Origin: Euglena gracilis
Taxonomy: Eukaryota > Euglenida > Euglenophyceae > Euglenales
DNA: 64,000 bases
NCBI GenBank assembly: GCA_039621445.1
Contig: CP154956.1
Location: 71,360,914 to 71,424,913, forward strand
Direction: 5' to 3'
Shown here: positions 12,358 through 21,625 of the stretch, piece after piece
How positions within the stretch are numbered: position 1 is the first letter of the stretch
Layout of the letters: each line of letters starts with the position of its first letter
Position numbers and translations under genes: made by a program
The notes under the pieces: model-generated
Database searches by the model: none
Told to the model about the DNA's origin: nothing
The model's input: the letters and a program-made list of their open reading frames with translations, nothing else

Positions 12358-13166
12358 GATATGGTATGCAGTGGGGTGTTACATGTTTATGCTCCATCTC
12401 TCCAGGAGCTTATCTCCTCTTCAGCTTTAACGAGCGAAGCACCACCCCCAAGTGATGTGAGAGAACAGGGGGAAGACAAGTATTTAAAATGAGAGTGTTC
12501 CAGGTGAAACAGTATGCAATATGTTATGGAACAGTATCATAGAGTATATTTCATTTATAATTTTCCAATTTTGTGGTATTGAGCGAAGTCGATATGCAAA
12601 CAACATTCACACCCTGAACTTAAGCCTGTCCGTACCCAAACCTCCCCCCTAGTTTCACATTCTGCAAAATATTTCAAATCATGCACCAGGTTCAACACGT
12701 TCCATATGTACTGCATAAAGTGCTTGCATTCGACTGCACTCCAGCAGCTGTACACCAACCATGTTGCCCACTGAGCGGCAAGCCAGTGCCCCCACCGCCC
12801 CAGAGCGGCGTGGACCCGCTTGCGGGGGACGTGCTGGGCCGCCTCGCCCTGTCGCGGCGTGGCCTGCAACGGCGCAACGAGGCGGTGTTCCAGTGCGCCC
12901 TCGCCGCTGCCATCCCCACCGTCATCACCTTCGGCGGCGGGTACCAGCGCGACCGCCGCGTGGCGGTGGCCGCGCACGCCGATGGCCAGGCCTCCACTCT
13001 GTCGGATGAGACAGCGTGCAGTGATCGTTGGTCGTGTTTGAACGGCTGGGGCTCACTTAACTCTTGGCTAGGGCTTTTTTCGAGAGCGGGTGATGGGTTG
13101 ACGTCAAGGGTGAAGGAGTGGGCTGAGGCGGTTGGTGATGGGTGGGTGGTCTTTTCAAAACAATAA
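8496..13166 (+). CDS. Class IV-like histone deacetylase gene (8 exons seen, 5' end missing)
   Basis: Zinc-dependent arginase-fold deacetylase of the HDAC11/AcuC-like type, expected to remove acetyl groups from lysines of histones or other proteins. In order the exons encode RRIGF, the active-site block GGTHHA followed by GFCVFND, VLVVDLDVHQ-GNGT (zinc ligands D and H), SDMDVDLPDG, YQSGVDPL (third zinc ligand D) and ITFGGGY (catalytic tyrosine). The motifs are in family order, and five junctions (8557/8881, 8942/9406, 9508/10238, 11740/12143, 12286/12804) join in frame at CAG/GT-like donors and AG acceptors. N-terminal exons were not found; the C-terminal tail after about 13010 is uncertain. 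Introns hold introner-like elements at 10268-10562 and 10900-11481. Family assignment is secure; class IV versus bacterial-like subtype is inferred from motif spelling. Confidence 0.88.
8881..8942 (+). CDS. HDAC exon (RRIGF)
   Basis: Follows the acceptor CACTTCAG and ends at GGCAG/GTCACC. Encodes RIGFAAAEHCDLVASSFGVA, corresponding to the RRIGFPWS-type segment and the following helix. Phases on both sides agree with the neighbouring exons. Confidence 0.75.
9406..9508 (+). CDS. HDAC exon (active-site His-His)
   Basis: Preceded by TCTCTTATCAG and followed by GTGTGC. Encodes AAVAATRLALKSKARIVG, then CISGGTHHAHRAFGAG. The adjacent histidines in GGTHHA are the charge-relay pair of the deacetylase fold. 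The last two bases plus the first base of the next exon make the Gly of GFCVFND. Confidence 0.9.
10238..10267 (+). CDS. HDAC exon (GFCVFND)
   Basis: Follows the acceptor GCCCCAG. Encodes GFCVFNDCALA, the conserved substrate-channel segment. Its 3' end coincides with the left border of the family A element: the last eight bases, GCCTTGGC, are repeated right after the element. The exact splice point is uncertain. A CAG/GC donor at 10270 with an AAG acceptor at 10558 would keep frame but add a duplicated SMALA. Confidence 0.85.
10268..10562. mobile_element. Introner-like TIR element, family A copy 1
   Basis: Starts CAGGCTTGTGC and ends GCACAAGCATG (imperfect TIR), bounded by perfect 8-bp direct repeats GCCTTGGC at 10260-10267 and 10563-10570. 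It lies exactly between two HDAC codons. The interior is G/C-run rich with internal repeats GGTGCCTGCC and GGGGCAGGCACCCTATAGCA. Element plus one duplication is 303 bp, and the HDAC frame reads through it without a stop, so it is either a complete intron or an in-frame insertion. A second copy is at 18605-18903. Confidence 0.9.
10563..10637 (+). CDS. HDAC exon (VDLDVHQ zinc site)
   Basis: Encodes AAIAVKEFGV and then QTVLVVDLDVHQ, where the Asp and His of DLDVH are zinc ligands. It ends CACCAG/GTCTGC. Joined directly to the preceding exon without the duplicated GCCTTGGC, the spacing from FND to VDLD equals that of typical family members. Confidence 0.88.
10900..11481. mobile_element. Introner-like TIR element, family G copy 1
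   Basis: Left end CAGGGCAGAACGGGAA, right end TTCCCGTTCTGCCCAG. Perfect 8-bp direct repeats GTGCCAGC flank it at 10892-10899 and 11482-11489. Just inside each end is a G-run, GTCGACC, C-run block. The middle is T-rich non-coding DNA. It sits in the HDAC intron between the DLDVHQ and GNGT exons. Confidence 0.9.
11672..11740 (+). CDS. HDAC exon (GNGT)
   Basis: Preceded by TTTTGGGTCGCAG. Encodes GNGTAAIFEGDKRVYTFSMH followed by QGK, a near-textbook continuation of DLDVHQ. It ends GGGAAG/GTTGCC in phase 0, and 23 whole codons fit the family without gaps. Confidence 0.9.
12143..12286 (+). CDS. HDAC exon (LPDG to IVYQ)
   Basis: Begins after TTCTTTCTAG and ends TATCAG/GTGTGC, where the GT donor runs into a GT microsatellite. 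Encodes GYPMADRAVSDMDVDLPDG, then GDDAYMDILSATLP and ELRPGLIVYQ. SDxDVxLPDGxGDxxY is highly conserved in class IV-like enzymes. Confidence 0.92.
12287..12353. repeat. (GT)n microsatellite at the start of an HDAC intron
   Basis: About 30 GT dinucleotides start within a few bases of the donor of exon 12143-12286, so the splice donor itself abuts the repeat. Confidence 0.95.
12804..13166 (+). CDS. HDAC last recognised exon (GVDP and GGGY)
   Basis: Preceded by CACCGCCCCAG. Encodes SGVDPLAGDVLGRLALS, with the third zinc-binding Asp, and VITFGGGYQRD, with the catalytic Tyr. The conserved part is GC-rich and ends near 13010. The open frame then continues through AT-richer sequence to a TAA at 13164-13166. 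That tail, about 50 residues, has no family match and may be intron or 3' UTR. Confidence 0.85.
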   Translation, partial: SGVDPLAGDVLGRLALSRRGLQRRNEAVFQCALAAAIPTVITFGGGYQRDRRVAVAAHADGQASTLSDETACSDRWSCLNGWGSLNSWLGLFSRAGDGLTSRVKEWAEAVGDGWVVFSKQ

Positions 13167-13331
13167 GGGGGCTTTGGTGGCTTTTTGCACTGTCAACAGG
13201 TCCTGACAATATATTCTGATCTGGTGGGTGTTGTTTGCTGCAAAGGATAGATCTCTGGCAGATGCCATTTTTCCCCTCTCCTCTGGAATCCCGCCTGTTG
13301 ACATGCATTTGGTTCATCGTGGAAGCTTGAA

Positions 13332-13988
13332 ATGTTTATTCCCAAGCGGCAGCGATGCTCCAGTTGTAACTCATTTTTTCGAACATCGTCATTCATTTTA
13401 AAGGATGTTCACTCTGCGTGCACATTTGCAACTGATTTTCATGCTGCTGTGCTTCCCCACATTTGTCTGTTTGTCTGTTTGCGGAGGAAACAACACGAGC
13501 CCGGAAAACCCCCATCCCCACCTCCAATTACTGGGGCTGAACTGACCGACATCCAAATTGAAGGAACCCCCAAAGTCGAGCAACCCCTGGAGACCAGCGC
13601 AACGTCCAAATCAAGGACCCCCCAACTATACAATAATTTCCATCGGCGGTCTGTCAAAGTCTGTCAAAAGAAATTGATAGACTTTGTATTTGACCAACCC
13701 CCTCCTAAATTTAAGGAACCAGTTGCACAAATCTGGGTTTCCGTCGATCTGCCCAAGGGTTGCTTCAGTTTGGGGGGTTGTCAAAATAGGTTTCATTGGA
13801 GGTTTTTTATAGAATGGTTGCTTGTTTTTGGGGATTGCCAAAATGTGCCTTTGCTTAAATTTGGACTAAATAATGTAAAAATGTTTCCCCAACATCTATT
13901 TTTTTTGCACAAAACAGATCATTTTGGTGAAGAATTGCAATATCTGTCCATGCATTGCGCTGAATGGCTTCATGCTGGGGGGGGGTGA
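13332..13988 (+). CDS. Uncharacterised ORF (218 codons), doubtful
   Basis: Open frame downstream of the deacetylase. The middle, with ITGAELTDIQIEGTPKVEQP and SATSKSRTPQ, is protein-like. However, the frame also runs through near-repeats of AAATT(T/G)AAGGAACC and CAA-rich words, with no homology I recognise. It may be an exon or a chance ORF in repeat-derived DNA. Confidence 0.2.
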   Translation: MFIPKRQRCSSCNSFFRTSSFILKDVHSACTFATDFHAAVLPHICLFVCLRRKQHEPGKPPSPPPITGAELTDIQIEGTPKVEQPLETSATSKSRTPQLYNNFHRRSVKVCQKKLIDFVFDQPPPKFKEPVAQIWVSVDLPKGCFSLGGCQNRFHWRFFIEWLLVFGDCQNVPLLKFGLNNVKMFPQHLFFLHKTDHFGEELQYLSMHCAEWLHAGGG

Positions 13989-14121
13989 CACAATTGCACC
14001 CCAATGGTCGGGAATTCTCACCTGGAAGGATCTGCAAGGAATGAAGGGGCCGGGTGTCTCCCACCCTGCTTATACCCGGGGCCCGCACAACCAGTTTTGT
14101 GGCAAAGAACCCAGAAGAAGA

Positions 14122-14241
14122 AGCCCAACCCTTGAAGGACATATTTGTGTTTATTTGCGCATTTGCGCGCACAAACATAATTATGTTTGTGCGCACAAAT
14201 GCTCAAATAAACACACATTGGTTCGTCCAAGGGTTGGGCTT
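14122..14241. repeat. 120-bp palindrome with GCGCAAA arms
   Basis: The outer arms AGCCCAACCCTTG and CAAGGGTTGGGCT enclose TTATTTGCGCATTTGCGCGC and its reverse complement around the centre ACATAATTATGT. It could form a long cruciform or RNA hairpin, and it is the first of a cluster of such palindromes. Confidence 0.9.
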
Positions 14242-14366
14242 TAACACCCATGGATAGACAACGTCGATAAACAGCGTGACAAAGGGGCCGTGACGGCGAG
14301 GACCAGCGAAAGAAAACATAATTTGGTGGGTTTGTTTCACCGTTTGTCGGCGGCGTCAGCTTATGA

Positions 14367-14672
14367 TGCGCAAATGCGCGTACAAACAAAATTGTTTTTA
14401 TTTGCGCATTTGCGCTCCAACAAATTTGTGTTGGTGGGCACAAATGTGCAAATAAACATACAGAAGACAGGTGTGACAGAAACACAACCGTTAAACACCA
14501 GTAGCAGATGTGGTTCATTTGCGCATTTGTGCGCATCACGTTGTTTGTGGGCGCAAATGCACAAACGAACCACATTAGAAAATTGCGGAATTTATATTCC
14601 GCAATTTTTATATTCATTTGCGCATTTTTGCCCACAAACAACGTGATACGCGCAAATGCGCAAATGAACCAC
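14367..14672. repeat. Cluster of GCGCAAA-arm palindromes
   Basis: Four successive hairpins: around 14367-14458 (ATGCGCAAATGCGC, TTTATTTGCGCATTTGCGC), 14508-14577 (GTGGTTCATTTGCGCATTTG against a GCACAAACGAACCAC-type return), 14578-14612 (AAAATTGCGGAAT arms) and 14613-14672 (TTCATTTGCGCATTTTTGCC against GCGCAAATGCGCAAATGAA). All share the core TTTGCGCA. Confidence 0.85.
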
Positions 14673-14780
14673 CAATGGAGGACTAAAAAGCGGCTTCTTT
14701 TGGCCCTCCAACGGCTATCATTAGTGGCTTCTGAATGGGTTCAACCCAAATAACCACACCGTCTCCTCCGGCACATGGTA

Positions 14781-15089
14781 TTATTGTGCCGTTTCTGGTC
14801 CATTGACAGGTACCACAAAAGATGGAGACAGAGTTTCTCCCGAAGGTAGGTGCGCAGCCACCCGATAACGGTACAGGTCCACCGGCACCAATTCAATGAT
14901 CCCAAGGGCCTTGCCACTGGCTTGCAGCCTGAGCTCTGCTGCTGCAGCCACATCAGCTGTTGATGCGTCAGCACCCACCAGACCGGAATCGACCTCCCCG
15001 GTGCAACAACACCCAGCTTTAGCGGCCACGTTATACCCCGCAACCGGGGTGTGAGACTGGGGGGACGACGTGGTGCCAGTGCATGGCAA
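14781..15089 (-). CDS. Uncharacterised minus-strand ORF (102 codons)
   Basis: Open minus-strand frame containing PVAGYNVAAKAGCC, ASTADVAAAAELRLQASGKA and IIELVPVDLYRYRVAAHLP. The residue balance and GC content look more coding than the surroundings. I do not recognise the family. It lies directly beside the palindrome cluster and may belong to a mobile element. Confidence 0.3.
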   Translation of the reverse strand: MPCTGTTSSPQSHTPVAGYNVAAKAGCCCTGEVDSGLVGADASTADVAAAAELRLQASGKALGIIELVPVDLYRYRVAAHLPSGETLSPSFVVPVNGPETAQ

Positions 15090-16679
15090 CCAGCAGCCGG
15101 AGAAAGATGGCCCTCAAACACCCGTTATTTTGGGTGCAAGGAAGTGTTGAACCTTTACCATTGGGTTGCATCAAAGCTGTGGGACTCATCCTCCTCAAAT
15201 TATGCACAAAAACTCGTGTGTTTTATGTTTTTCAAGGGGAAAATGGTGCAGAAAAACCAGAAAACGGACTCCGGTCCGACACATCCCGGGTGTTTCATGT
15301 GCCAAATTTTGACTTCTTGTAACGCAGTATTGTTGCAAAAAAGGTGCCCAACAGTCGCAGGTCGTTGCACGCGATCGATTCATGACGTTTAATTGCCAAA
15401 AGGACGTTTGATGTATAAAAGCACCAATCTTACGTTTGGCCCTATTCACATCACTCGGTGAGCAACATGTGCACCAAATCACTGGGAGTTAATCCCCTCC
15501 ATTATGGGGTTGCAAAAGTTCATAATCTGTTTTCCGTATGTCAGGGTACAGCCTCCCAGAAATATTGCAAAAAATGCAAATTTGCGCAAATGCGCCCATT
15601 TCAAAGAAAAAACCCTTAAATGCGAACCTGGCCGCCTGAGAGGTATGCAGTACCTGGAAATGACAGGCAGCAGGGACACAACTCATAAAGTCGAAACAGC
15701 CAGGGGGTAAACCCACCTGTTTGACAGAATGCAACACGAATCTGTCACTCCAGCCCATATCCCCCCCCCCCTGCCTCCCAGTGTATTTCAGAATCCCCCC
15801 CCCCCAGTTTCTCGTTTTTGATGATGAACCAGGGAACCAGAATTTCTGTTTCTTTTGAAATCAGTCCCCTTGGACAGACGGGGGGAACGCAACATGGGCC
15901 CTCAAAAAAAAAAACGCGACACAAAAAAAAAACGAAAATAAACACACACAAAAAACGCAAAAAAACCCGCAAGTTGCATGCAAAAAAATTGACACAAATT
16001 TTTGGTTTCATGAGAAAACTGGGACCAAAACGCGAGTGAATTTTTTTTTGCATCTCCCCAGCGATTTTGGGATTTTGCTTGTGAAAATTTAATTAAAAAA
16101 ATTAGAAGAGAACACGTAGGAAAAAACGCGTTTGTTTGCGTTTTCCCGCTACCTTGGAGCGTTTTTTGCAACATAGTCCTACAAGGTTCCCAAAGTTTGT
16201 TCCTCCCCTTTGTTTTACCTTTTGGTTTACATGTGTTCTGCTTGGATTGAATGGGTTCCACCCCCTTTGAATTAGATACAGAATGCTGGTAGGAGGGTAT
16301 ATTTCCCACCAGCTGATGGCGCTAAGTGCCTTAAGGAATCCTCTCCCAACACATTTGTCCTCATGGCCTCATTTGACCTCAGCCTTCTGGGATGTAACAA
16401 AACGACAGCAGGGGTTGCACCTTTTACTTTTGCCTCCTTTTGCTCCTTGGGCCTCTCCGTGGACTAGGTTTACATTGTGAAAAGCAATAAGCGGAAGACG
16501 CGAGGCAACCAAAACAAAAACAGAGCGATCGGTTGCAATGATATGCAAGTGCGGCGCCTTGGCGCCGAGGGGGTCCACAGGGCCGCAGAGGCCGAACGGG
16601 ATCGAGCTCCCAAGACCTCATTTCTGCTCAAATCTTTTCGAGGTATTCGAGTCTTCAATTTCCTTTTTCATTTTCGGCA

Positions 16680-17400
16680 TAGGGCCATGGCTGCCCGAGG
16701 GGGGGGCGCCTGCAAATTTCCACCAATTTTTGATAGTTACACCTTTTGGCGTCGCACCCCCCACGCCGGGGGGGGGGCAAGCGCCGACGCCCAATATACA
16801 GGGGGGGGCACCCCCCCCCCCTCCTCAAGAGAACAGGCCCAGGCCAAGGTGCCTCGGCCTACCACGCCGGGGGGGGGGGCAAGCACCGACCCGGGGGGGG
16901 GGGGGCAGCCCCCTCCTTCAAAGGAACGGCCCCCATCCAAAGCGCCTCCCCGGCACCCCCTCTACTGGCACACACCCCTGCCAAACCCCCGGGGCCTCTG
17001 GCCTCGGGGCAGGGCAAGGCGGGGCGGCACTTTGTGGGTTGGGGCCCAAAGTTTCATTTCACACATTTGGGAGGCCGATCTTTTTCTACCCCTACTCCGG
17101 GGCTAAGCGGGCCTTGGGGGGGACCCACGGTTTCACATTGGCTGCCCCGAGCCAAGCATCGAGTATGTGCAACATTTCGGAGGGGGGGGGGGCAGGTCCA
17201 TGGGCTAAGAGGAGCCCAAGGGCTCCAAAGGGCCCCTCCAAAGGGCCCCGAGCGGCGCCTCCCTGGGTCACGTGCCCGGAGGCGCCCGTTCCCCTTCGCA
17301 CGTGTGCCCTACCCATCCCCAACTTCACGCCACGGCCGCGCGTGGCACGAGGCCCAAGCGCTTGTTCTGTTAAAAAAAAACAAAAAGTGCGAGTGCTACA
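16680..17400. repeat. GC-rich G-run/C-run block
   Basis: A dense series of GGGGGGGG and CCCCCCCC runs with repeated GGGGGGGGGCAAGC and CACGCCGGGGG words. Two long overlapping + strand ORFs cross it, rich in PPPP and GGGG; they reflect absence of stops in GC-rich repeat rather than a recognised protein. Confidence 0.6.
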
Positions 17401-17486
17401 GTAGTGCTGCCAATGTGCAATGCAATGCAGCAGGTTCTGCCCCTCCCCCTTCAGGGCTCACATCCAACCCTGCCCTCGATTCTCAG

Positions 17487-17664
17487 GTGGCTCGTATGCT
17501 ATGGCTCTCCTGGTCCTGCTCCTCCCGGCTGCTACGGGCCCTGCTGCTCCTCTGCCTGGTCAAAATGGCGACAACCACTTCCGGGTCTTTGCAGCCTGCC
17601 TCACCTCGCTTGCCAGGCAACCATCTCCCCGTCGAGAACGGAACCATCGGGGCCCTCCCCCAAG
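17487..17664 (+). CDS. Possible signal-anchor exon of the DUF229 gene
   Basis: Open segment between an acceptor (GATTCTCAG) and a donor (CCCCAAG/GTTGTC). Encodes MLWLSWSCSSRLLRALLLLC followed by LVKMATTTSG and NHLPVENGT. A short basic region, a hydrophobic run and a Ser/Thr/Pro-rich stem would suit a type II membrane or secreted protein upstream of DUF229. The link to that gene rests only on position and strand. Confidence 0.35.
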
Positions 17665-18604
17665 GTTGTCATCCCGTTTGCAACCCATGCAATGTGATCT
17701 TCGTTTTCGGCAGTTGCTTGCTGCAAGAGGGCGATGGACGTCCGCAATTTGCACGCAATTTCCAGCCATTTTCGTCGTTTTTGGCAGTTTTTTTTGATCC
17801 CCTAAAACAAAGGAGTGTTTACGTGGTACGGTGTGACACTTCGCGTTGTTTGTTCTTTCATGGTTGTGGCAAGTTGCGTATCATGCAATCTTTGAGGTCC
17901 GCGTATACAAAAATTAATATTCTACTTTTTGGGGGGGAATTTTCAGAAAATTCTTTTTTCGGCCCAAAAAATTCGAAAAGGGGTAAAAAATCCGCTGAAA
18001 TTTGGGTGCCTGGAATATCATCCTCGGAACACAAACTTTTTCTGAGGTGAATACATTGCTAGTTTTGGTTCTTGAAACCGATTTTCTCAAAATTTTCTGC
18101 AACACATTTTCTGCAATTTCCCCAAAGTTCTCCAATTATTGATCCCCCCTGCTTGTTGTTGAATGTTCGTTGTGTGTAACAGTAAGTACACAGACGTCCA
18201 TGTGTAAAATATATTATCTTCATCAGGAACATAAATAATATTGATAGTGATGGCACCTGTCAATTGATATGCTTGTGGTGAGCATTAGGTCATTTAGAGG
18301 CAAACTTTTTTGTGTTCCGAAGGTGTTGTGTTCTCTTTTTGGTTAAATGTCCAAGTGCGCTATTTGACAGGAGAGGGATAGATTGATCGGCAAAAATGTA
18401 TTATGTCCTCGAAAAGTGTCGGCAGTGAAACGTTTTGGCAACGAACAGGGACAAAAGCTTTTGTCTTTGCTTTGGATCGTCGTTGAGTACTTCAACAAGA
18501 GACAAATGTGAAAATTAATGGGGTGACATCCCGGCTTTCGCGGGGGAAAGCAAAACATGCAACCCTGATGCATGCAACCCGAAAATGCTTGCCAGATTCC
18601 CCAC

Positions 18605-18903
18605 CAGGCTTGTGCATAGTCGGGTGCCTACCCCACGGGGGGGTGCTAGGGCCAGCACCCTATAGCACCCATCTGACCCCCCCCCCCAGGGGGCGTAGGT
18701 TTTTTGGGGGTGCCTGCCCATAGCAGATACCCCCCTCCGACCCCGGCGTCAAAGGTTATGGGGGGGGGGCCGGAAAAAGCCATTTTCAATGAAAATTTTC
18801 TGGGCCCCCCTGGACCCCCCCGGGGGGGGTGTGTGCCTGCTAGGGGCAGGCACCCTATAGTACCCACCCACCCCCCTCCCCCCGGTCGGTAAGCACAAGC
18901 ATG
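18605..18903. mobile_element. Introner-like TIR element, family A copy 2
   Basis: Starts CAGGCTTGTGC and ends GCACAAGCATG, exactly like copy 1, with the same internal words (GGGTGCCTACCCCACGGG, CATTTTCAATGAAAATTTTC, GGGGCAGGCACCCTATAG). Flanks are TTCCCCAC (18597-18604) and TTCACCAC (18904-18911), an 8-bp duplication with one mismatch. No recognised exon touches it. Confidence 0.9.
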
Positions 18904-18988
18904 TTCACCACCCAGATGGGGTTTGTGTGTGGTTTGGAGAAAGTTGTTGTGGGGTGGAACTAATGAATGATGTTGTTGTGCTATTTCC

Positions 18989-19441
18989 TTGTGTCGAGAG
19001 AGCGTTCGTGTTTACCTTCTGAACGAGATTATTACACCATGGCTGGGTGCAAATGCAACGTCAGGCAAGTCTAGGAAGTGGTTGCCAATGGACTGCAAAC
19101 CATCTTCCTCATTTCCCACCCCTCCCCATTGTTTTTTTTGTCATCAAATCCACCTGACAGAGCAGCTAAAAATGGTTCAGCACAAGCTCACATCACTACT
19201 TCTCACAGGACGCAGTGGAGATGATGCACCACCTGGGCGTCTTGAAGATTCCATTTTCCTGCGCTATGAACAGGCTCTGCCACTCATTCCACAATTTCCC
19301 TTGCTGCTTTCAAATCTTCAATCTGGCATCAGCAACCAAGGTGCTCAATCAGGCCACTACATACATACAGACATGCATTGGCATCCAATAGTTTTGAGCA
19401 ATGTATTTAGTTTTGAGCAATGTATTGGCCAAAAAATTTGA
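18989..19441 (+). CDS. Uncharacterised ORF (150 codons)
   Basis: Open frame containing LTEQLKMVQHKLTSLLL and RLEDSIFLRYEQALPLIPQ. A second frame after a TTCTCACAG acceptor gives DAVEMMHHLGVLKIPFSCAM, so which frame, if either, is coding is unresolved. No family recognised. Confidence 0.25.
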   Translation: MCRESVRVYLLNEIITPWLGANATSGKSRKWLPMDCKPSSSFPTPPHCFFCHQIHLTEQLKMVQHKLTSLLLTGRSGDDAPPGRLEDSIFLRYEQALPLIPQFPLLLSNLQSGISNQGAQSGHYIHTDMHWHPIVLSNVFSFEQCIGQKI

Positions 19442-20376
19442 AATCATTAATTGTATCATTTCTTTGATTTGGGGGTAACACACATTTTAGGTCGAATTTT
19501 ATTTTCCTAAGTTCTCTGCTGGGTGGGTGAAGGTAAGGTCTCGGTCCTCCCCGCACCGAGAGCTTCCCATGCAGCTCCGGGGGGGGGGGGGTACTCAGTG
19601 GTTGGGGATGTGGCAATCAATACGAAATTGCAAAGTTTTCTTTAAATGCCAACGCAGCTCCCATCACATCAGGATACAACACAAGCTTTCAAAGCATATG
19701 ATGCACTTGCCTAAAATGTTTTGTCAGTTGCTGTGCTAGTCATATGCATGTCTGGTTTTCTTGCCAATGAAATTCAATGTTTGCTGTCTTCCCAAATGTT
19801 TCCCACCTGTTGCTGGCTGTGGCCCGCCTGCCTGTGGCGCATCTGATGATTTCTTTTCCTCTTCATTCAATACCAGCAGCGGCAGCAATTGCCTTATTCA
19901 GCCAGGTATGTGAAAATTCATCTTACTAATGATAAAATTAATCATGACTTTTTGTTTGCTCCAAAAGCAGGGATTTTTTAAACCCGCGGGGGGGGGGTGC
20001 CCCGGAGGGTAGCTCCAAGGGCTTGTGGGTCCCCTGCCGGAGGTGTGGCTTTGCATTTGGCCCTTTTAACGCACAAAGCGCGAAATATTTTTCTCCCCAG
20101 AATTGACCCCCCCTTCCGGTCTTCAAAACAACCCAGTTCAGTTTTGCCTTTTAGAATTTTTTCTAGCAAACTTTCAAGGAAGTCTTGCTTGATGACAGCC
20201 TTGGTGGGGTGCTTTTTTTTTATGGTTGTCCATCATTTTCAGGGGAGGGTGAAGAGCATGGTTAAACCAATTAGATACATCCGGCCCATCGCAATGGGGG
20301 ATGCATAAAAAAGCGGTTCCGACACTGCTAGCACCGCTTGACACCAGTGGGACAGAAACTTTGCTTTTTTTTTACT

Positions 20377-20497
20377 CCACTCCAGTACGGCGTCTTCTTC
20401 AGCACAGCGTCCTCTTCAGCACAGCGTCCACTCCAGTACGGCGTCCACTCCATTATTGCGTCCCCTCCAGTACAGTGTTCACTCCCGAACGGCGTCC
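20377..20497. repeat. 18-bp repeat array, left arm
   Basis: About six imperfect copies of CACTCCAGTACGGCGTC with variants such as TCTTCAGCACAGCGTCC. It is the reverse complement of the array at 20578-20757. Confidence 0.85.
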
Positions 20498-20577
20498 ATG
20501 TTGTTTACATCATTCTTAGCTTCCTCTATCCCGCTTCGTTTAGAATATCACAGTTTTTGTTCAAAATTGGGTGACGT

Positions 20578-20757
20578 TGGACGTCGTACTGGAGTGGACG
20601 CAGTACTGGAGTGGACGCAGCTGAAGTGGACGAGTATTGGAGTGGGCACCGCACTGGAGTGGACGCTGTGCTGGAGTGGACGCCCCTATTGGAGTGGACG
20701 CAGCACTGCAGTGGACGCCGCACTGGAGTGGATGTCGTGCTGGAGTGGCAACCCTGG
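20578..20757. repeat. 18-bp repeat array, right arm
   Basis: About ten imperfect copies of GTACTGGAGTGGACGCA. The period is a multiple of three, so one frame reads VLEWTQ-like hexapeptides. With the left arm it makes an inverted pair separated by about 80 bp. Confidence 0.88.
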
Positions 20758-20849
20758 GCAGGCCCCACAAAAAAAAATTCATATTGGTTCAAAAAATTCA
20801 TATTCCCGTTGTACAACGATCAACTGTTTGCTGCTGTTCGAATGAAACA

Positions 20850-21165
20850 TTTTTTAAACCTCTTTCGGTCATTATTGGGCTCCTTTGTCCGCTTTTAGCA
20901 ATTTTTCAGCTTTTGGACAGTTTTGTGTGCTTTTGGCTTCTTTCTTTTGCTGGTTTTTTTGGCCACTTTTTGTTCTATTTTGGGTGCTTTTGGTTGCTTT
21001 TGGCCTTTTTGGGCATTTTTTTTTTTAAGCTGCTTTGGCCACGTCAGACTGCTTTTTAGCCGCATTACTGGTCTACTTTGGCTGCTGCCCTTGGCACTTT
21101 TGACACCCATTGTCCATTTTTGGCCAATTCTAAGTATTGTTTTTCTCTTATTTTTTTTTGCCTTT
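20850..21165. repeat. T-rich degenerate CTTTTGGNN tract
   Basis: Repeated GCTTTTGG, TTTTTGGCC and similar words without a fixed period. ORFs here give F/L/W-rich chance proteins. The reverse-complement type of tract appears at 28917-29290. Confidence 0.6.
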
Positions 21166-21322
21166 ACTCCCAGGAACTTACACCGCAGACCCTGAGCCTG
21201 CCTTTGACTGTCGCCAGGAGCCTTTTGCTTGGGAAAGAGATGGCGTGGTGCAGACCATGCCATTGCTGCCTCTGCCGATCCCCACCCGTGGGGGGGGATG
21301 TGGCACATTTTCATTGGCTCAG

Positions 21323-21625
21323 ACACCCCTGCGGAGGGTCGGCCGGAAACGGCCCAATGTGAGGTGAAGGTGCATGAAATTTTTCACAAAAGAAATGGTC
21401 GATACCCATTGACGTTGAGGGAGACACTTCAATATGAGTAGCAGAATGGTTCAGATGTGATTGACCGGTTGTTGTTGGAAATGAAAGTGAAGCCCCTGAG
21501 GGTCCTAAGGGATGGCGTGGTGCGGATCCAGTGCCCGGGTCCCGTCCGCTGGATCGAGGAGGGGCACGAGGTGCTGGTCAACCAAGGGCTCGCCAAGGCC
21601 CATCTTGTGGAGAAGGACAGTCCAG
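21323..21625 (+). CDS. DUF229 exon 1 with an in-frame TAG
   Basis: From TTGGCTCAG to GTCCAG/GTGCCC. Encodes [20 protein letters not shown], then TLQYE, a TAG at 21439-21441, [18 protein letters not shown] and [19 protein letters not shown]. The frame is uniform and protein-like on both sides of the TAG and ends in phase 1, matching the next exon. The CPGPxxW segment resembles the domain before DUF229. The stop may mark a pseudogene, an assembly error or a shorter exon starting at the AG before 21456. Confidence 0.65.

Noticed and set aside
16538-18050. Overlapping ORFs of 288 and 434 codons
   Set aside because: Two frames are open at once through G/C-run repeats, with PPPP and GGGG composition and no recognised domain. 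Only the small hydrophobic segment at 17487-17664 was kept as a weak exon candidate.
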